From Pleodorina starrii (lineage: Eukaryota; Chlorophyta; Chlorophyceae; Chlamydomonadales; Volvocaceae), in NCBI GenBank assembly GCA_030267565.1, contig BRXU01000088.1, positions 1 through 64,000 of the forward strand: DNA of 64,000 bases, given 5' to 3'. The notes beneath the pieces are model-generated. The model was not told the DNA's origin, did not search any database, and was given only the letters and a program-made list of their open reading frames with translations. The stretch's first letter is position 1, and each line of letters begins with the position of its first letter. Position numbers and translations under genes: made by a program. Below are positions 47,021 to 60,700 of this stretch, piece after piece.

Positions 47021-49899
47021 GTCCGCTGGAGTTTGACGAGGTTAAACGGCAAGTGACTGATCTGCTGGCTAAGGGTATGATTCGCCCTAGTACCTCGCCC
47101 TACTCTGCGCCTATCCTGTTTGTGGGCAAAAAGGATGGTGGTCTCCGCATGTGCATTGACTATCGGGGACTGAATGCTGTTACTGTTAAGAACAAGTATC
47201 CGCTGCCGCGCGTTGATGACCTGCTGGATAAACTGCGCGGCGCTGCGTACTTTAGTTCTATTGATCTGCAACAGGGCTACAATCAAATTCGCATTGCTGA
47301 TTCTGATATTGCGAAAACTGCTTTCCGTACGCCCTTCGGCCATTACGAATACACCGTACTGAGCTTTGGTCTGGTTAACGCACCTGCTACGTTTCAAGCT
47401 GTTATGAACCGTATTTTCAGGCCTTTTCTGGATAAGTTCGTTGTGTGCTACTTGGACGACATTCTGATCTACTCCCGCACCCGCGAGGAGCACTTGCAGC
47501 ACCTTCGTTCTGTCTTTGAGGTTCTTCGGCGCGAGCAGCTGTACGCGAAAAAGTCTAAGTGCCACTGGGTACAACCTCAGGTGGAGTATCTGGGGCATAT
47601 CGTTTCTGCTGACGGTATTCGCATGGACCCGCGCAAATCTGCTGCGGTCCGCAACTGGCCCGCTCCCGTGAATCTGCAGGAACTGCGTAAATTTTTGGGG
47701 CTGACCAACTACTTTCGCAAGTTCATTTCGCGTTACTCCATTACTGCTGCGCCGCTGACCAACCTGACTCGTAAGGGTGCTTTCTCATCTGCTGACGCCT
47801 GGACTCCTGAATGTCAGAAAGCTTTTGATGAGCTTAAGCGTGCTGTTGCTGACGATGTCATGCTGCGGTTTCCTGACCCGTCCCTGTCGTACCGTGTCGA
47901 AGTTATCACTGACGCTTCCCTGTACGGCACTGGCGCTGTTCTGCTGCAAGAGGGTCGCCCTGTCGCCTTCACCAGCAAGAAGCTGTCCGGCGCTGAGACC
48001 CGCTACACCACTGGGGAACAGGAACTGCTTGCTGTTCTGCACGCTCTGAAAGAGTGGCGCTGCTACCTTGAAGGCCGCCATTTCACTCTTAAGACTGACC
48101 ATAAGCCCCTTACGTTCCTGCAAGGCGTGCCGACCCTGAACCGGCGCCAGGCGTGCTGGCTGGAGTATATGTCGCGTTTTGACTATACTTGGGAGTATCT
48201 GTCCGGCTCACTTAACGTTGCCGACGCTCTCAGTCGCCACCCTTCTCTGCACGCCGCCATTCTGTCTGTTGTCACGCGTAGTCAAGCTCGGCAGGTGGCT
48301 TTCAATCCGTCCGCCGCGCCCGCGCCCGCCGCGCCCGCCGCGCCTGCGCCCGCCGCGCCTGTGCCTGCGCCTGCGCCGGACCCTGAGCCTCTTACGATCC
48401 CTGCCCTCGCTACGCGCCTGAAGGATGCCACTGCTGCTGATCCCTACTTCCTGACCCCCCGTAACGTCGCTGACCTGACCCTGTCCAACGGCCTGTGGGT
48501 CCGCTCCCGTCGCGGCGTTCGACAGATCGTAGTGCCCAACGACGCCGACCTGCGGCGTACTATCCTGCGGCATTACCACGACGGGGCTCTTGCTGGGCAT
48601 CCTGGCGGTACTCGCCTGTGCGAGTTGGTCTCCCGTACCTTCTGGTGGCCTCGGCTGGCCCGAGATGCGGAAGACTACGTGCTGTCGTGCGCTCTGTGCC
48701 AGCGTAACAAACCACAGTCCGGTAAGACCCCCGGGCAGCTGCAAGCGTTGCCAATTCCGGCCAACCCCTGGGACAGTGTCTCTTTGGACTTTGTGGTCTC
48801 GCTCCCCAAAACTGAAGGGGGATACGACGCTATCGCGGTTTTTGTTGACCGACTGACTAAGATGGCGCACCTGGCTCCCACGACCACTGCCTGTACTGCT
48901 GAACATGCCGCACGCCTGTTTTTCGATAACGTAGTGCGCTTGCATGGCGTTCCCAAGGATATTGTATCCGACCGTGACACTAGATTCACGAGTAAGTTTT
49001 GGGGCGCGCTGTCTGATCTGCTGGGTGTCAAGTTACGCATGTCCACGGCTTATCATCCTCAAACTGACGGGCAAACTGAGCGGACGAACCGCACCCTGGG
49101 GGATATGCTGCGTAACTATGCGGGCCAAGAGCCTACTACCTGGGATACCCACCTGTCTGCCGCTGAGTTCGCACTGAACAATGCTGTGAATCGTAGCACG
49201 GGACGGAGCCCCTTCTTTCTGAACTACGGTTTCCACCCTGCGTTGCCCATCTGGCGCGAACTTGACGTGAACGTCCCTGCCGCTAAGCATTTCGCCCAGT
49301 CCTTTGTGACCCGGCTGACAGAAGCGAAAGCGAGCATGGAAGCGGCGCAACAACGGGCTGCTGAATACTACAACCGCAACAAGAAGGACGTATCCTTCGC
49401 GTCTGAGCAGCTGGTGATGCTCAGCACGAAGAACCTTCGCAAGCTGGCGAAGGGTCCTCGTAAGCTGCTGCCGCGATGGGTTGGTCCGTTTCCTGTCGTG
49501 CGCATGGTTGGTCAGTATGCTGCTGAGCTTCGCCTACCGTCTGATATGCGCGTCCACCCGACGTTCCACGTGTCCCTTCTGCGACCGTACCGGTCACGGG
49601 CAGCCGACGCGGAGCCTGTGTCGATTGTGGATCCTGAGCCTGAACCTGTTGCCTGGCTGTCTGAAACGAAACCTCTCTGGTCCGTTGAGCGCGTGCTGGA
49701 CTACCGTTGCCGCCGCGTCCGGTCTGGGAAATCGTTTCGCAATGTGCACGAATGGCTGGTCAAATGGGCTGGCTACTCGTCTGAGCACAACAGCTGGGAA
49801 CCTGCTAAACACTTTACCCCTGATCTGAAGCCTGAACTTGAGGCTGTGCGCCTCCAAGCTAAGCGTGCAGCAGGGACGCTGCCGCCTGAAGGGGGATAG
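46852..49899 (+). CDS. pol: Pol: reverse transcriptase, RNase H, integrase, chromodomain
   Basis: About 1,015 codons open from just after a TGA at 46849; no own start is needed because pol is normally made as a fusion. Numbered from 46852, the RT palm has YLDD at 200-203. RNase H shows D354, E391, D416 and D458. A proline/alanine linker lies at about 490-520. Integrase has a zinc finger (H576, H583, C613, C616) and the catalytic triad D646, D707, E743 with the canonical 35-residue spacing. A GPF motif is at 878. A chromodomain occupies about 943-990 and keeps three aromatic residues (W943, W972, Y975) expected to grip methylated lysine. All key catalytic residues are present. The frame is -1 relative to gag-protease, and the truncated protease at the junction suggests deletion rather than programmed shifting. 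The stop codon lies inside the polypurine tract. Confidence 0.95.
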   Translation: MCVDPSTEQDPAVAALLEEYADLFRDIPGLPPMRPVDHIIPLEPGAQPVSRPMYRLSPLEFDEVKRQVTDLLAKGMIRPSTSPYSAPILFVGKKDGGLRMCIDYRGLNAVTVKNKYPLPRVDDLLDKLRGAAYFSSIDLQQGYNQIRIADSDIAKTAFRTPFGHYEYTVLSFGLVNAPATFQAVMNRIFRPFLDKFVVCYLDDILIYSRTREEHLQHLRSVFEVLRREQLYAKKSKCHWVQPQVEYLGHIVSADGIRMDPRKSAAVRNWPAPVNLQELRKFLGLTNYFRKFISRYSITAAPLTNLTRKGAFSSADAWTPECQKAFDELKRAVADDVMLRFPDPSLSYRVEVITDASLYGTGAVLLQEGRPVAFTSKKLSGAETRYTTGEQELLAVLHALKEWRCYLEGRHFTLKTDHKPLTFLQGVPTLNRRQACWLEYMSRFDYTWEYLSGSLNVADALSRHPSLHAAILSVVTRSQARQVAFNPSAAPAPAAPAAPAPAAPVPAPAPDPEPLTIPALATRLKDATAADPYFLTPRNVADLTLSNGLWVRSRRGVRQIVVPNDADLRRTILRHYHDGALAGHPGGTRLCELVSRTFWWPRLARDAEDYVLSCALCQRNKPQSGKTPGQLQALPIPANPWDSVSLDFVVSLPKTEGGYDAIAVFVDRLTKMAHLAPTTTACTAEHAARLFFDNVVRLHGVPKDIVSDRDTRFTSKFWGALSDLLGVKLRMSTAYHPQTDGQTERTNRTLGDMLRNYAGQEPTTWDTHLSAAEFALNNAVNRSTGRSPFFLNYGFHPALPIWRELDVNVPAAKHFAQSFVTRLTEAKASMEAAQQRAAEYYNRNKKDVSFASEQLVMLSTKNLRKLAKGPRKLLPRWVGPFPVVRMVGQYAAELRLPSDMRVHPTFHVSLLRPYRSRAADAEPVSIVDPEPEPVAWLSETKPLWSVERVLDYRCRRVRSGKSFRNVHEWLVKWAGYSSEHNSWEPAKHFTPDLKPELEAVRLQAKRAAGTLPPEGG
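49888..49899 (+). promoter_or_regulatory. Polypurine tract
   Basis: GAAGGGGGATAG, one base before the 3' LTR, is the expected plus-strand primer. It overlaps the last pol codons and includes the TAG stop (49897-49899), so coding and priming functions share the sequence. Confidence 0.8.
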
Positions 49900-49900
49900 T

Positions 49901-50281
49901 TGTTGTATCACGCATCTGGCGTGTTCTGGACTTAGGAATATTCTGCTGAATTCCTATACATCTGTCTGTTACCTCTCTGTCACTAACTGTCAACTGAATA
50001 CGTCCCGTCTGACTGGGTTCGTAATCGGTTATCTGCTGGGTCTGTAACGCTGTGTTACAGACGGGAACTGTATCTGCTGTGTACAGTTGAGGACAACTGG
50101 TCCTTGGCAGCTGTTCTGTCTGTTCCGATTGGAGTTACTCTGGAGATACTGGCTGCGGTTCGGGTCGCTGTGACCGCCGTACGCTACAACCGCTCACCTC
50201 GTGCTCTTAAGCACTCTGCATTTCTCTAATCGGCAGTTCTGACTGCCCCCATGCAGTCGGACATTTCTAAAGCTTACAACA
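49901..50281 (+). repeat. 3' LTR (381 bp)
   Basis: Identical to the 5' LTR by direct line-by-line comparison. It starts TGTTGTA and ends TACAACA, followed by the right GGTGT copy. The hairpin with TGTAA recurs at 50040-50062 and would supply the 3' end of the element RNA. Confidence 0.96.
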
Positions 50282-50286
50282 GGTGT
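50282..50286 (+). repeat. 5-bp target-site duplication, right copy
   Basis: GGTGT directly after the 3' LTR, matching 43876-43880. The satellite continues in phase from here (GAAACCAGCCC). Confidence 0.93.
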
Positions 50287-52320
50287 GAAACCAGCCCAGC
50301 CCTCCTACACACGGTTATCGTCGGACCTAGGCCGGTAGACTTGGCACACAGCTGCCTTAATACAATACCTAGGGCATGGTGTGATCAGATGCTGCGAACT
50401 TTACTCGTACGGCAGTGGCACGCGGTTCGCCCCTTTGCACCCCTGTGCCTTTGCAGCTGAGGTGTGAAACCAGCCAAGCCCTCCTACACACGGTTATCGT
50501 CGGACCTAGGCCGGTAGACTTGGCACACAGCTGCCTTAATACAATACCTATGGCATGGTGTGATCAGATGCTGCGAACTTTACTCGTACGGCAGTGGCAC
50601 GCGGTTCGCCCCTTTGCACCCTGTGCCTTTGCAGCTGAGGTGTGAAACCAGCCCAGCCCTCCTACACACGGTTATCGTCGGACCTAGGCCGGTAGACTTG
50701 GCACACAGCTGCCTTAATACAATACCTAGGGCTTGGTGTGATCAGATGCTGCGAACTTTACTCGTACGGCAGTGGCACGCGTTTCGCCCCTTTGCACCCT
50801 GTGCCTTTGCAGCTGAGGTGTGAAACCAGCCCAGCCCTCCTACACACGGTTATCGTCGGACCTAGGCCGGTAGACTTGGCACACAGCTGCCTTAATACAA
50901 TACCTAGGGCATGGTGTGATCAGATGCTGCGAACTTTACTCGTACGGCAGTGGCACGCGGTTCGCCCCTTTGCACCCCTGTGCCTTTGCAGCTGAGGTGT
51001 GAAACCAGCCCAGCCCTCCTACACACGGTTATCGTCGGACCTAGGCCGGTAGACTTGGCACACAGCTGCATTAATACAATACCTAGGGCTTGGTGTGATC
51101 AGATGCTGCGAACTTTACTCGTACGGCAGTGGCACGCGTTTCGCCCCTTTGCACCCCTGTGCCTTTGCAGCTGGGGTGTGAAACCAGCCAAGCCCTCCTA
51201 CACACGGTTATCGTCGGACCTAGGCCGGTAGACTTGGCACACAGCTGCCTTAATACAATACCTAGGGCTTGGTGTGATCAGATGCTGCGAACTTTACTCG
51301 TACGGCAGTGGCACGCGTTTCGCCCCTTTGCAGCTGAGGTGTGAAACCAGCCCAGCCCTCCTACACACGGTTATCGTCGGACCTAGGCCGGTAGACTTGG
51401 CACACAGCTGCATTAATACAATACCTAGGGCTTGGTGTGATCAGATGCTGCGAACTTTACTCGTACGGCAGTGGCACGCGTTTCGCCCCTTTGCACCCCT
51501 GTGCCTTTGCAGCTGAGGTGTGAAACCAGCCCAGCCCTCCTACACACGGTTATCGTCGGACCTAGGCCGGTAGACTTGGCACACATGCGCCTTAATACAA
51601 TACCTAGGGCTTGGTGTGATCAGATGCTGCGAACTTTACTCGTACGGCAGTGGCACGCGTTTCGCCCCTTTGCACCCCTGTGCCTTTGCAGCTGGGGTGT
51701 GAAACCAGCCCAGCCCTCCTACACACGGTTATCGTCGGACCTAGGCCGGTAGACTTGGCACACATGCGCCTTAATACAATACCTAGGGCTTGGTGTGATC
51801 AGATGCTGCGAACTTTACTCGTACGGCAGTGGCACGCGTTTCGCCCCTTTGCACCCTGTGCCTTTGCAGCTGGGGTGTGAAACCAGCCAAGCCCTCCTAC
51901 ACACGGTTATCGTCGGACCTAGGCCGGTAGACTTGGCACACAGCTGCCTTAATACAATACCTATGGCATGGTGTGATCAGATGCTGCGAACTTTACTCGT
52001 ACGGCAGTGGCACGCGGTTCGCCCCTTTGCACCCTGTGCCTTTGCAGCTGAGGTGTGAAACCAGCCCAGCCCTCCTACACACGGTTATCGTCGGACCTAG
52101 GCCGGTAGACTTGGCACACAGCTGCCTTAATACAATACCTAGGGCTTGGTGTGATCAGATGCTGCGAACTTTACTCGTACGGCAGTGGCACGCGTTTCGC
52201 CCCTTTGCACCCCTGTGCCTTTGCAGCTGAGGTGTGAAACCAGCCCGGCCCTCCTACACACGGTTATCGTCGGACCTAGGACGGTAGACTTGGCACACAG
52301 CTGCATTAATACAATACCTA

Positions 52321-54740
52321 GGGCTTGGTGTGATCAGATGCTGCGAACTTTACTCGTACGGCAGTGGCACGCGTTTCGCCCCTTTGCACCCCTGTGCCTT
52401 TGCAGCTGAGGTGTGAAACCAGCCCGGCCCTCCTACACACGGTTATCGTCGGACCTAGGCCGGTAGACTTGGCACACAGCTGCCTTAATACAATACCTAG
52501 GGCATGGTGTGATCAGATGCTGCTAAATTTACTCGTACGGCAGGGGCACGCGTTTCGCCCCTTTGCACCCTGTGCCTTTGCAGCTGAGGTGTGAAACCAG
52601 CCCAGCCCTCCTACACACGGTTATCGTCGGACCTAGGCCGGTAGACTTGGCACACAGCTGCATTAATACAATACCTAGGGCTTGGTGTGACCAGATGCTG
52701 CGAACTTTACTCGTACGGCAGTGGCACGCGTTTCGCCCCTTTGCACCCCTGTGCCTTTGCAGCTGAGGTGTGAAACCAGCCCAGCCCTCCTACACACGGT
52801 TATCGTCGGACCTAGGCCGGTAGACTTGGCACACAGCTGCCTTAATACAATACCTAGGGCATGGTGTGATCAGATGCTGCTAAATTTACTCGTACGGCAG
52901 GGGCACGCGTTTCGCCCCTTTGCACCCCTGTGCCTTTGCAGCTGAGGTGTGAAACCAGCCCGGCCCTCCTACACACGGTTATCGTCGGACCTAGGCCGGT
53001 AGACTTGGCACACAGCTGCCTTAATACAATACCTAGGGCATGGTGTGATCAGATGCTGCGAACTTTACTCGTACGGCAGTGGCACGCGTTTCGCCCCTTT
53101 GCACCCCTGTGCCTTTGCAGCTGGGGTGTGAAACCAGCCAAGCCCTCCTACACACGGTTATCGTCGGACCTAGGCCGGTAGACTTGGCACACAGCTGCCT
53201 TAATACAATACCTAGGGCTTGGTGTGATCAGATGCTGCGAACTTTACTCGTACGGCAGTGGCACGCGTTTCGCCCCTTTGCAGCAGAGGTGTGAAACCAG
53301 CCATACCCTCCTACACACGGTTATCGTCGGACCTAGGCCGGTAGACTTGGCACACAGCTGCCTTAATACAATACCTAGGGCTTGGTGTGATCAGATGCTG
53401 CGAACTTTACTCGTACGGCAGTGGCACGCGTTTCGCCCCTTTGCACCCCTGTGCCTTTGCAGCTGAGGTGTGAAACCAGCCCAGCCCTCCTACACACGGT
53501 TATCGTCGGACCTAGGACGGTAGACTTGGCACACAGCTGCATTAATACAATACCTAGGGCTTGGTGTGATCAGATGCTGCGAACTTTACTCGTACGGCAG
53601 TGGCACGCGTTTCGCCCCTTTGCACCCCTGTGCCTTTGCAGCTGAGGTGTGAAACCAGCCCGGCCCTCCTACACACGGTTATCGTCGGACCTAGGCCGGT
53701 AGACTTGGCACACAGCTGCATTAATACAATACCTAGGGCATGGTGTGATCAGATGCTGCTAAATTTACTCGTACGGCAGGGGCACGCGTTTCGCCCCTTT
53801 GCACCCTGTGCCTTTGCAGCTGAGGTGTGAAACCAGCCCAGCCCTCCTACACACGGTTATCGTCGGACCTAGGCCGGTAGACTTGGCACACAGCTGCATT
53901 AATACAATACCTAGGGCTTGGTGTGATCAGATGCTGCGAACTTTACTCGTACGGCAGTGGCACGCGTTTCGCCCCTTTGCACCCCTGTGCCTTTGCAGCT
54001 GAGGTGTGAAACCAGCCCAGCCCTCCTACACACGGTTATCGTCGGACCTAGGCCGGTAGACTTGGCACACAGCTGCCTTAATACAATACCTAGGGCATGG
54101 TGTGATCAGATGCTGCTAAATTTACTCGTACGGCAGGGGCACGCGTTTCGCCCCTTTGCACCCCTGTGCCTTTGCAGCTGAGGTGTGAAACCAGCCCGGC
54201 CCTCCTACACACGGTTATCGTCGGACCTAGGCCGGTAGACTTGGCACACAGCTGCCTTAATACAATACCTAGGGCATGGTGTCATCAGATGCTGCGAACT
54301 TTACTCGTACGGCAGTGGCACGCGTTTCGCCCCTTTGCACCCCTGTGCCTTTGCAGCTGGGGTGTGAAACCAGCCAAGCCCTCCTACACACGGTTATCGT
54401 CGGACCTAGGCCGGTAGACTTGGCACACAGCTGCCTTAATACAATACCTAGGGCTTGGTGTGATCAGATGCTGCGAACTTTACTCGTACGGCAGTGGCAC
54501 GCGTTTCGCCCCTTTGCAGCAGAGGTGTGAAACCAGCCATACCCTCCTACACACGGTTATCGTCGGACCTAGGCCGGTAGACTTGGCACACAGCTGCATT
54601 AATACAATACCTAGGGCTTGGTGTGATCAGATGCTGCGAACTTTACTCGTACGGCAGTGGCACGTGTTTCGCCCCTTTGCACCCCTGTGCCTTTGCAGCA
54701 GAGGTGTGAAACCAGCCCAGCCCTCCTACACACGGTTATC
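52321..54740 (+). repeat. Higher-order repeat of 7 monomers (1,236 bp) with one short monomer
   Basis: Two successive copies 1,236 bp apart. Shared rare markers are TGCTGCTAAATTT monomers (about 52520/53756 and 52877/54113), AGCCCGGCC sites, and a 163-bp monomer joined to GCAGCAGAGG (53278/54514). Six normal monomers plus one 163-bp monomer account for the 1,236-bp length. Confidence 0.82.
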
Positions 54741-57700
54741 GTCGGACCTAGGCCGGTAGACTTGGCACACAGCTGCCTTAATACAATACCTAGGGCATGG
54801 TGTGATCAGATGCTGCGAACTTTACTCGTACGGCAGTGGCACGCGGTTCGCCCCTTTGCACCCCTGTGCCTTTGCAGCTGAGGTGTGAAACCAGCCCAGC
54901 CCTCCTACACACGGTTATCGTCGGACCTAGGCCGGTAGACTTGGCACACAGCTGCATTAATACAATACCTAGGGCTTGGTGTGATCAGATGCTGCGAACT
55001 TTACTCGTACGGCAGTGGCACGCGTTTCGCCCCTTTGCACCCCTGTGCCTTTGCAGCTGAGGTGTGAAACCAGCCCAGCCCTCCTACACACGGTTATCGT
55101 CAGACCTAGGCCGGTAGACTTGGCACACATGCGCCTTAATACAATACCTAGGGCTTGGTGTGATCAGATGCTGCGAACTTTACTCGTACGGCAGTGGCAC
55201 GTGTTTCGCCCCTTTGCACCCCTGTGCCTTTGCAGCTGAGGTGTGAAACCAGCCCAGCCCTCCTACACACGGTTATCGTCGGACCTAGGCCGGTAGACTT
55301 GGCACACAGCTGCCTTAATACAATACCTAGGGCATGGTGTGATCAGATGCTGCGAACTTTACTCGTACGGCAGTGGCACGCGGTTCGCCCCTTTGCACCC
55401 CTGTGCCTTTGCAGCTGAGGTGTGAAACCAGCCCAGCCCTCCTACACACGGTTATCGTCGGACCTAGGCCGGTAGACTTGGCACACAGCTGCATTAATAC
55501 AATGCATAGGGCTTGGTGTGATCAGATGCTGCGAACTTTACTCGTACGGCAGTGGCACGCGTTTCGCCCCTTTGCACCCTGTGCCTTTGCAGCTGAGGTG
55601 TGAAACCAGCCCAGCCCTCCTACACACGGTTATCGTCGGACCTAGGCCGGTAGACTTGGCACACAGCTGCCTTAATACAATGCCTAGGGCTTGGTGTGAT
55701 CAGATGCTGCGAACTTTACTCGTACGGCAGTGGCACGTGTTTCGCCCCTTTGCACCCCTGTGCCTTTGCAGCTGAGGTGTGAAACCAGCCCAGCCCTCCT
55801 ACACACGGTTATCGTCGGACCTAGGCCGGTAGACTTGGCACACAGCTGCATTAATACAATACCTAGGGCTTGGTGTGATCAGATGCTGCGAACTTTACTC
55901 GTACGGCAGTGGCACGCGTTTCGCCCCTTTGCACCCCTGTGCCTTTGCAGCTGAGGTGTGAAACCAGCCCAGCCCTCCTACACACGGTTATCGTCGGACC
56001 TAGGCCGATAGACTTGGCACACAGCTGCATTAATACAATACCTAGGGCTTGGTGTGATCAGATGCTGCGAACTTTACTCGTACGGCAGTGGCACGCGTTT
56101 CGCCCCTTTGCACCCCTGTGCCTTTGCAGCTGAGGTGTGAAACCAGCCCAGCCCTCCTACACACGGTTATCGTCGGACCTAGGCCGGTAGACTTGGCACA
56201 CATGCGCCTTAATACAATGCCTAGGGCTTGGTGTGATCAGATGCTGCGAACTTTACTCGTACGGCAGTGGCACGTGTTTCGCCCCTTTGCACCCCTGTGC
56301 CTTTGCAGCTGAGGTGTGAAACCAGCCCAGCCCTCCTACACACGGTTATCGTCGGACCTAGGCCGGTAGACTTGGCACACAGCTGCCTTAATACAATACC
56401 TAGGGCATGGTGTGATCAGATGCTGCGAACTTTACTCGTACGGCAGTGGCACGCGTTTCGCCCCTTTGCACCCCTGTGCCTTTGCAGCTGAGGTGTGAAA
56501 CCAGCCCAGCCCTCCTACACACGGTTATCGTCGGACCTAGGCCGGTAGACTTGGCACACAGCTGCATTAATACAATACCTAGGGCTTGGTGTGATCAGAT
56601 GCTGCGAACTTTACTCGTACGGCAGTGGCACGCGTTTCGCCCCTTTGCACCCTGTGCCTTTGCAGCTGAGGTGTGAAACCAGCCCAGCCCTCCTACACAC
56701 GGTTATCGTCGGACCTAGGCCGGTAGACTTGGCACACAGCTGCCTTAATACAATACCTAGGGCTTGGTGTGATCAGATGCTGCGAACTTTACTCGTACGG
56801 CAGTGGCACGCGTTTCGCCCCTTTGCACCCTGTGCCTTTGCAGCTGAGGTGTGAAACCAGCCCAGCCCTCCTACACACGGTTATCGTCGGACCTAGGCCG
56901 GTAGACTTGGCACACAGCTGCCTTAATACAATACCTAGGGCATGGTGTGATCAGATGCTGCGAACTTTACTCGTACGGCAGTGGCACGCGGTTCGCCCCT
57001 TTGCACCCCTGTGCCTTTGCAGCTGAGGTGTGAAACCAGCCCAGCCCTCCTACACACGGTTGTCGTCGGACCTAGGCCGGTAGACTTGGCACACAGCTGC
57101 ATTAATACAATACCTAGGGCTTGGTGTGATCAGATGCTGCGAACTTTACTCGTACGGCAGTGGCACGCGTTTCGCCCCTTTGCACCCCTGTGCCTTTGCA
57201 GCTGGGGTGTGAAACCAGCCAAGCCCTCCTACACACGGTTATCGTCGGACCTAGGACGGTAGACTTGGCACACAGCTTCATTAATACAATACCTAGGGCA
57301 TGGTGTGATCAGATGCTGCGAACTTTACTCGTACGGCAGTGGCACGCGTTTCGCCCCTTTGCACCCTGTGCCTTTGCAGCTGAGGTGTGAAACCAGCCCA
57401 GCCCTCCTACACACGGTTATCGTCGGACCTAGGCCGGTAGACTTGGCACACAGCTGCCTTAATAGAATACCTAGGGCATGGTGTGATCAGATGCTGCGAA
57501 CTTTACTCGTACGGCAGTGGCACGCGTTTCGCCCCTTTGCACCCCTGTGCCTTTGCAGCTGGGGTGTGAAACCAGCCCAGCCCTCCTACACACGGTTATC
57601 GTCGGACCTAGGCCGGTAGACTTGGCACACAGCTGCATTAATACAATACCTAGGGCTTGGTGTGATCAGATGCTGCGAACTTTACTCGTACGGCAGTGGC

Positions 57701-60700
57701 ACGCGTTTCGCCCCTTTGCACCCATTGCCTTTGCAGCTGAGGTGTGAAACCAGCCCAGCCCTCCTACACACGGTTATCGTCGGACCTAGGCCGGTAGACT
57801 TGGCACACAGCTGCATTAATACAATACCTAGGGCTTGGTGTGATCAGATGCTGCGAACTTTACTCGTACGGCAGTGGCACGCGTTTCGCCCCTTTGCACC
57901 CCTGTGCCTTTGCAGCTGGGGTGTGAAACCAGCCAAGCCCTCCTACACACGGTTATCGTCGGACCTAGGCCGGTAGACTTGGCACACAGCTGCCTTAATA
58001 CAGTAACTAGGGCATGGTGTGATCAGATTCTGCGAACTTTACTCGTACGGCAGTGGCACGCGTTTCGCCCCTTTGCACCCCTGTGCCTTTGCAGCTGAGG
58101 TGTGAAACCAGCCCAGCCCTCCTACACACGGTTATCGTCGGACCTAGGCCGGTAGACTTGGCACACAGCTGCCTTAATACAATACCTAGGGCATGGTGTG
58201 ATCAGATGCTGCGAACTTTACTCGTACGGCAGTGGCACGCGTTTCGCCCCTTTGCACCCCTGTGCCTTTGCAGCTGAGGTGTGAAACCAGCCCAGCCCTC
58301 CTACACACGGTTATCGTCGGACCTAGGCCGGTAGACTTGGCACACAGCTGCCTTAATACAATACCTAGGGCTTGGTGTGATCAGATGCTGCGAACTTTAC
58401 TCGTACGGCAGTGGCACGCGTTTCGCCCCTTTGCACCCTGTGCCTTTGCAGCTGAGGTGTGAAACCAGCCCAGCCCTCCTACACACGGTTATCGTCGGAC
58501 CTAGGCCGGTAGACTTGGCACACAGCTGCATTAATACAATACCTAGGGCTTGGTGTGATCAGATGCTGCGAACTTTACTCGTACGGCAGTGGCACGCGTT
58601 TCGCCCCTTTGCACCCCTGTGCCTTTGCAGCTGAGGTGTGAAACCAGCCCAGCCCTCCTACACACGGTTATCGTCGGACCTAGGCCGGTAGACTTGGCAC
58701 ACAGCTGCCTTAATACAATCCCTAGGGCTTGGTGTGATCAGATGCTGCGAACTTTACTCGTACGGCAGTGGCACGCGTTTCGCCCCTTTGCACCCCTGTG
58801 CCTTTGCAGCTGAGGTGTGAAACCAGCCCAGCCCTCCTACACACGGTTATCGTCGGACCTAGGCCGGTAGACTTGGCACACAGCTGCCTTAATACAATAC
58901 CTAGGGCTTGGTGTGATCAGATGCTGCGAACTTTACTCGTACGGCAGTGGCACGCGTTTCGCCCCTTTGCACCCCTGTGCCTTTGCAGCTGAGGTGTGAA
59001 ACCAGCCCAGCCCTCCTACACACGGTTATCGTCGGACCTAGGCCGGTAGACTTGGCACACAGCTGCCTTAATACAATACCTAGGGCTTGGTGTGATCAGA
59101 TGCTGCGAACTTTACTCGTACGGCAGTGGCACGCGTTTCGCCCCTTTGCACCCCTGTGCCTTTGCAGCTGAGGTGTGAAACCAGCCCAGCCCTCCTACAC
59201 ACGGTTATCGTCGGACCTAGGCCGGTAGACTTGGCACACAGCTGCATTAATACAATACCTAGGGCATGGTGTGATCAGATGCTGCGAACTTTACTCGTAC
59301 GGCAGTGGCACGCGTTTCGCCCCTTTGCACCCTGTGCCTTTGCAGCTGAGGTGTGAAACCAGCCCAGCCCTCCTACACACGGTTATCGTCGGACCTAGGC
59401 CGGTAGACTTGGCACACAGCTGCCTTAATACAATACCTAGGGCATGGTGTGATCAGATGCTGCGAACTTTACTCGTACGGCAGTGGCACGCGGTTCGCCC
59501 CTTTGCACCCCTGTGCCTTTGCAGCTGAGGTGTGAAACCAGCCATACCCTCCTACACACGGTTATCGTCGGACCTAGGCCGGTAGACTTGGCACACAGCT
59601 GCATTAATACAATACCTAGGGCTTGGTGTGATCAGATGCTGCGAACTTTACTCGTACGGCAGTGGCACGCGTTTCGCCCCTTTGCACCCCTGTGCCTTTG
59701 CAGCTGAGGTGTGAAACCAGCCAAGCCCTCCTACACACGGTTATCGTCGGACCTAGGCCGGTAGACTTGGCACACAGCTGCCTTAATACAATACCTAGGG
59801 CTTGGTGTGATCAGATGCTGCGAACTTTACTCGTACGGCAGTGGCACGCGTTTCGCCCCTTTACACCCCTGTGCCTTTGCAGCTGAGGTGTGAAACCAGC
59901 CCAGCCCTCCTACACACGGTTATCGTCGGACCTAGGCCGGTAGACTTGGCACACAGCTGCCTTAATACAATACCTAGGGCATGGTGTGATCAGATGCTGC
60001 GAACTTTACTCGTACGGCAGTGGCACGCGTTTCGCCCCTTTGCACCCCTGTGCCTTTGCAGCTGAGGTGTGAAACCAGCCCAGCCCTCCTACACACGGTT
60101 ATCGTCGGACCTAGGCCGGTAGACTTGGCACACAGCTGCCTTAATACAATACCTAGGGCATGGTGTGATCAGATGCTGCGAACTTTACTCGTACGGCAGT
60201 GGCACGCGTTTCGCCCCTTTGCACCCCTGTGCCTTTGCAGCTGAGGTGTGAAACCAGCCCAGCCCTCCTACACACGGTTATCGTCGGACCTAGGCCGGTA
60301 GACTTGGCACACAGCTGCATTAATACAATACCTAGGGCTTGGTGTGATCAGATGCTGCGAACTTTACTCGTACGGCAGTGGCACGCGTTTCGCCCCTTTG
60401 CACCCCTGTGCCTTTGCAGCTGAGGTGTGAAACCAGCCAAGCCCTCCTACACACGGTTATCGTCGGACCTAGGCCGGTAGACTTGGCACACAGCTGCCTT
60501 AATACAATACCTAGGGCTTGGTGTGATCAGATGCTGCGAACTTTACTCGTACGGCAGTGGCACGCGTTTCGCCCCTTTGCACCCCTGTGCCTTTGCAGCT
60601 GAGGTGTGAAACCAGCCCAGCCCTCCTACACACGGTTATCGTCGGACCTAGGCCGGTAGACTTGGCACACAGCTGCCTTAATACAATACCTAGGGCTTGG

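Larger units (their letters stand above)
43881..50281 (+). mobile_element. Ty3/Gypsy chromovirus LTR retrotransposon, 6,401 bp
   Basis: A complete insertion flanked by GGTGT duplications, with two 381-bp LTRs that look identical base for base. In order it holds a 5' LTR, a tRNA-primer site candidate, a leader with an intron-like segment, gag, a readthrough extension with a truncated protease, pol (RT, RNase H, integrase, GPF motif, chromodomain), a polypurine tract and a 3' LTR. RT-RNase H-integrase order and the C-terminal chromodomain place it in the chromovirus lineage of Ty3/Gypsy (Metaviridae). Identical LTRs imply very recent insertion, because both LTRs are copied from one template. 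The short protease and the frame break before pol suggest that this copy cannot process its own polyprotein and would need help from an intact relative. Confidence 0.96.

Noticed and set aside
44692..49911. Antisense and alternate-frame open frames over gag and pol
   Set aside because: They are shadows of GC-rich, alanine-heavy coding sequence, and none has a recognisable domain.
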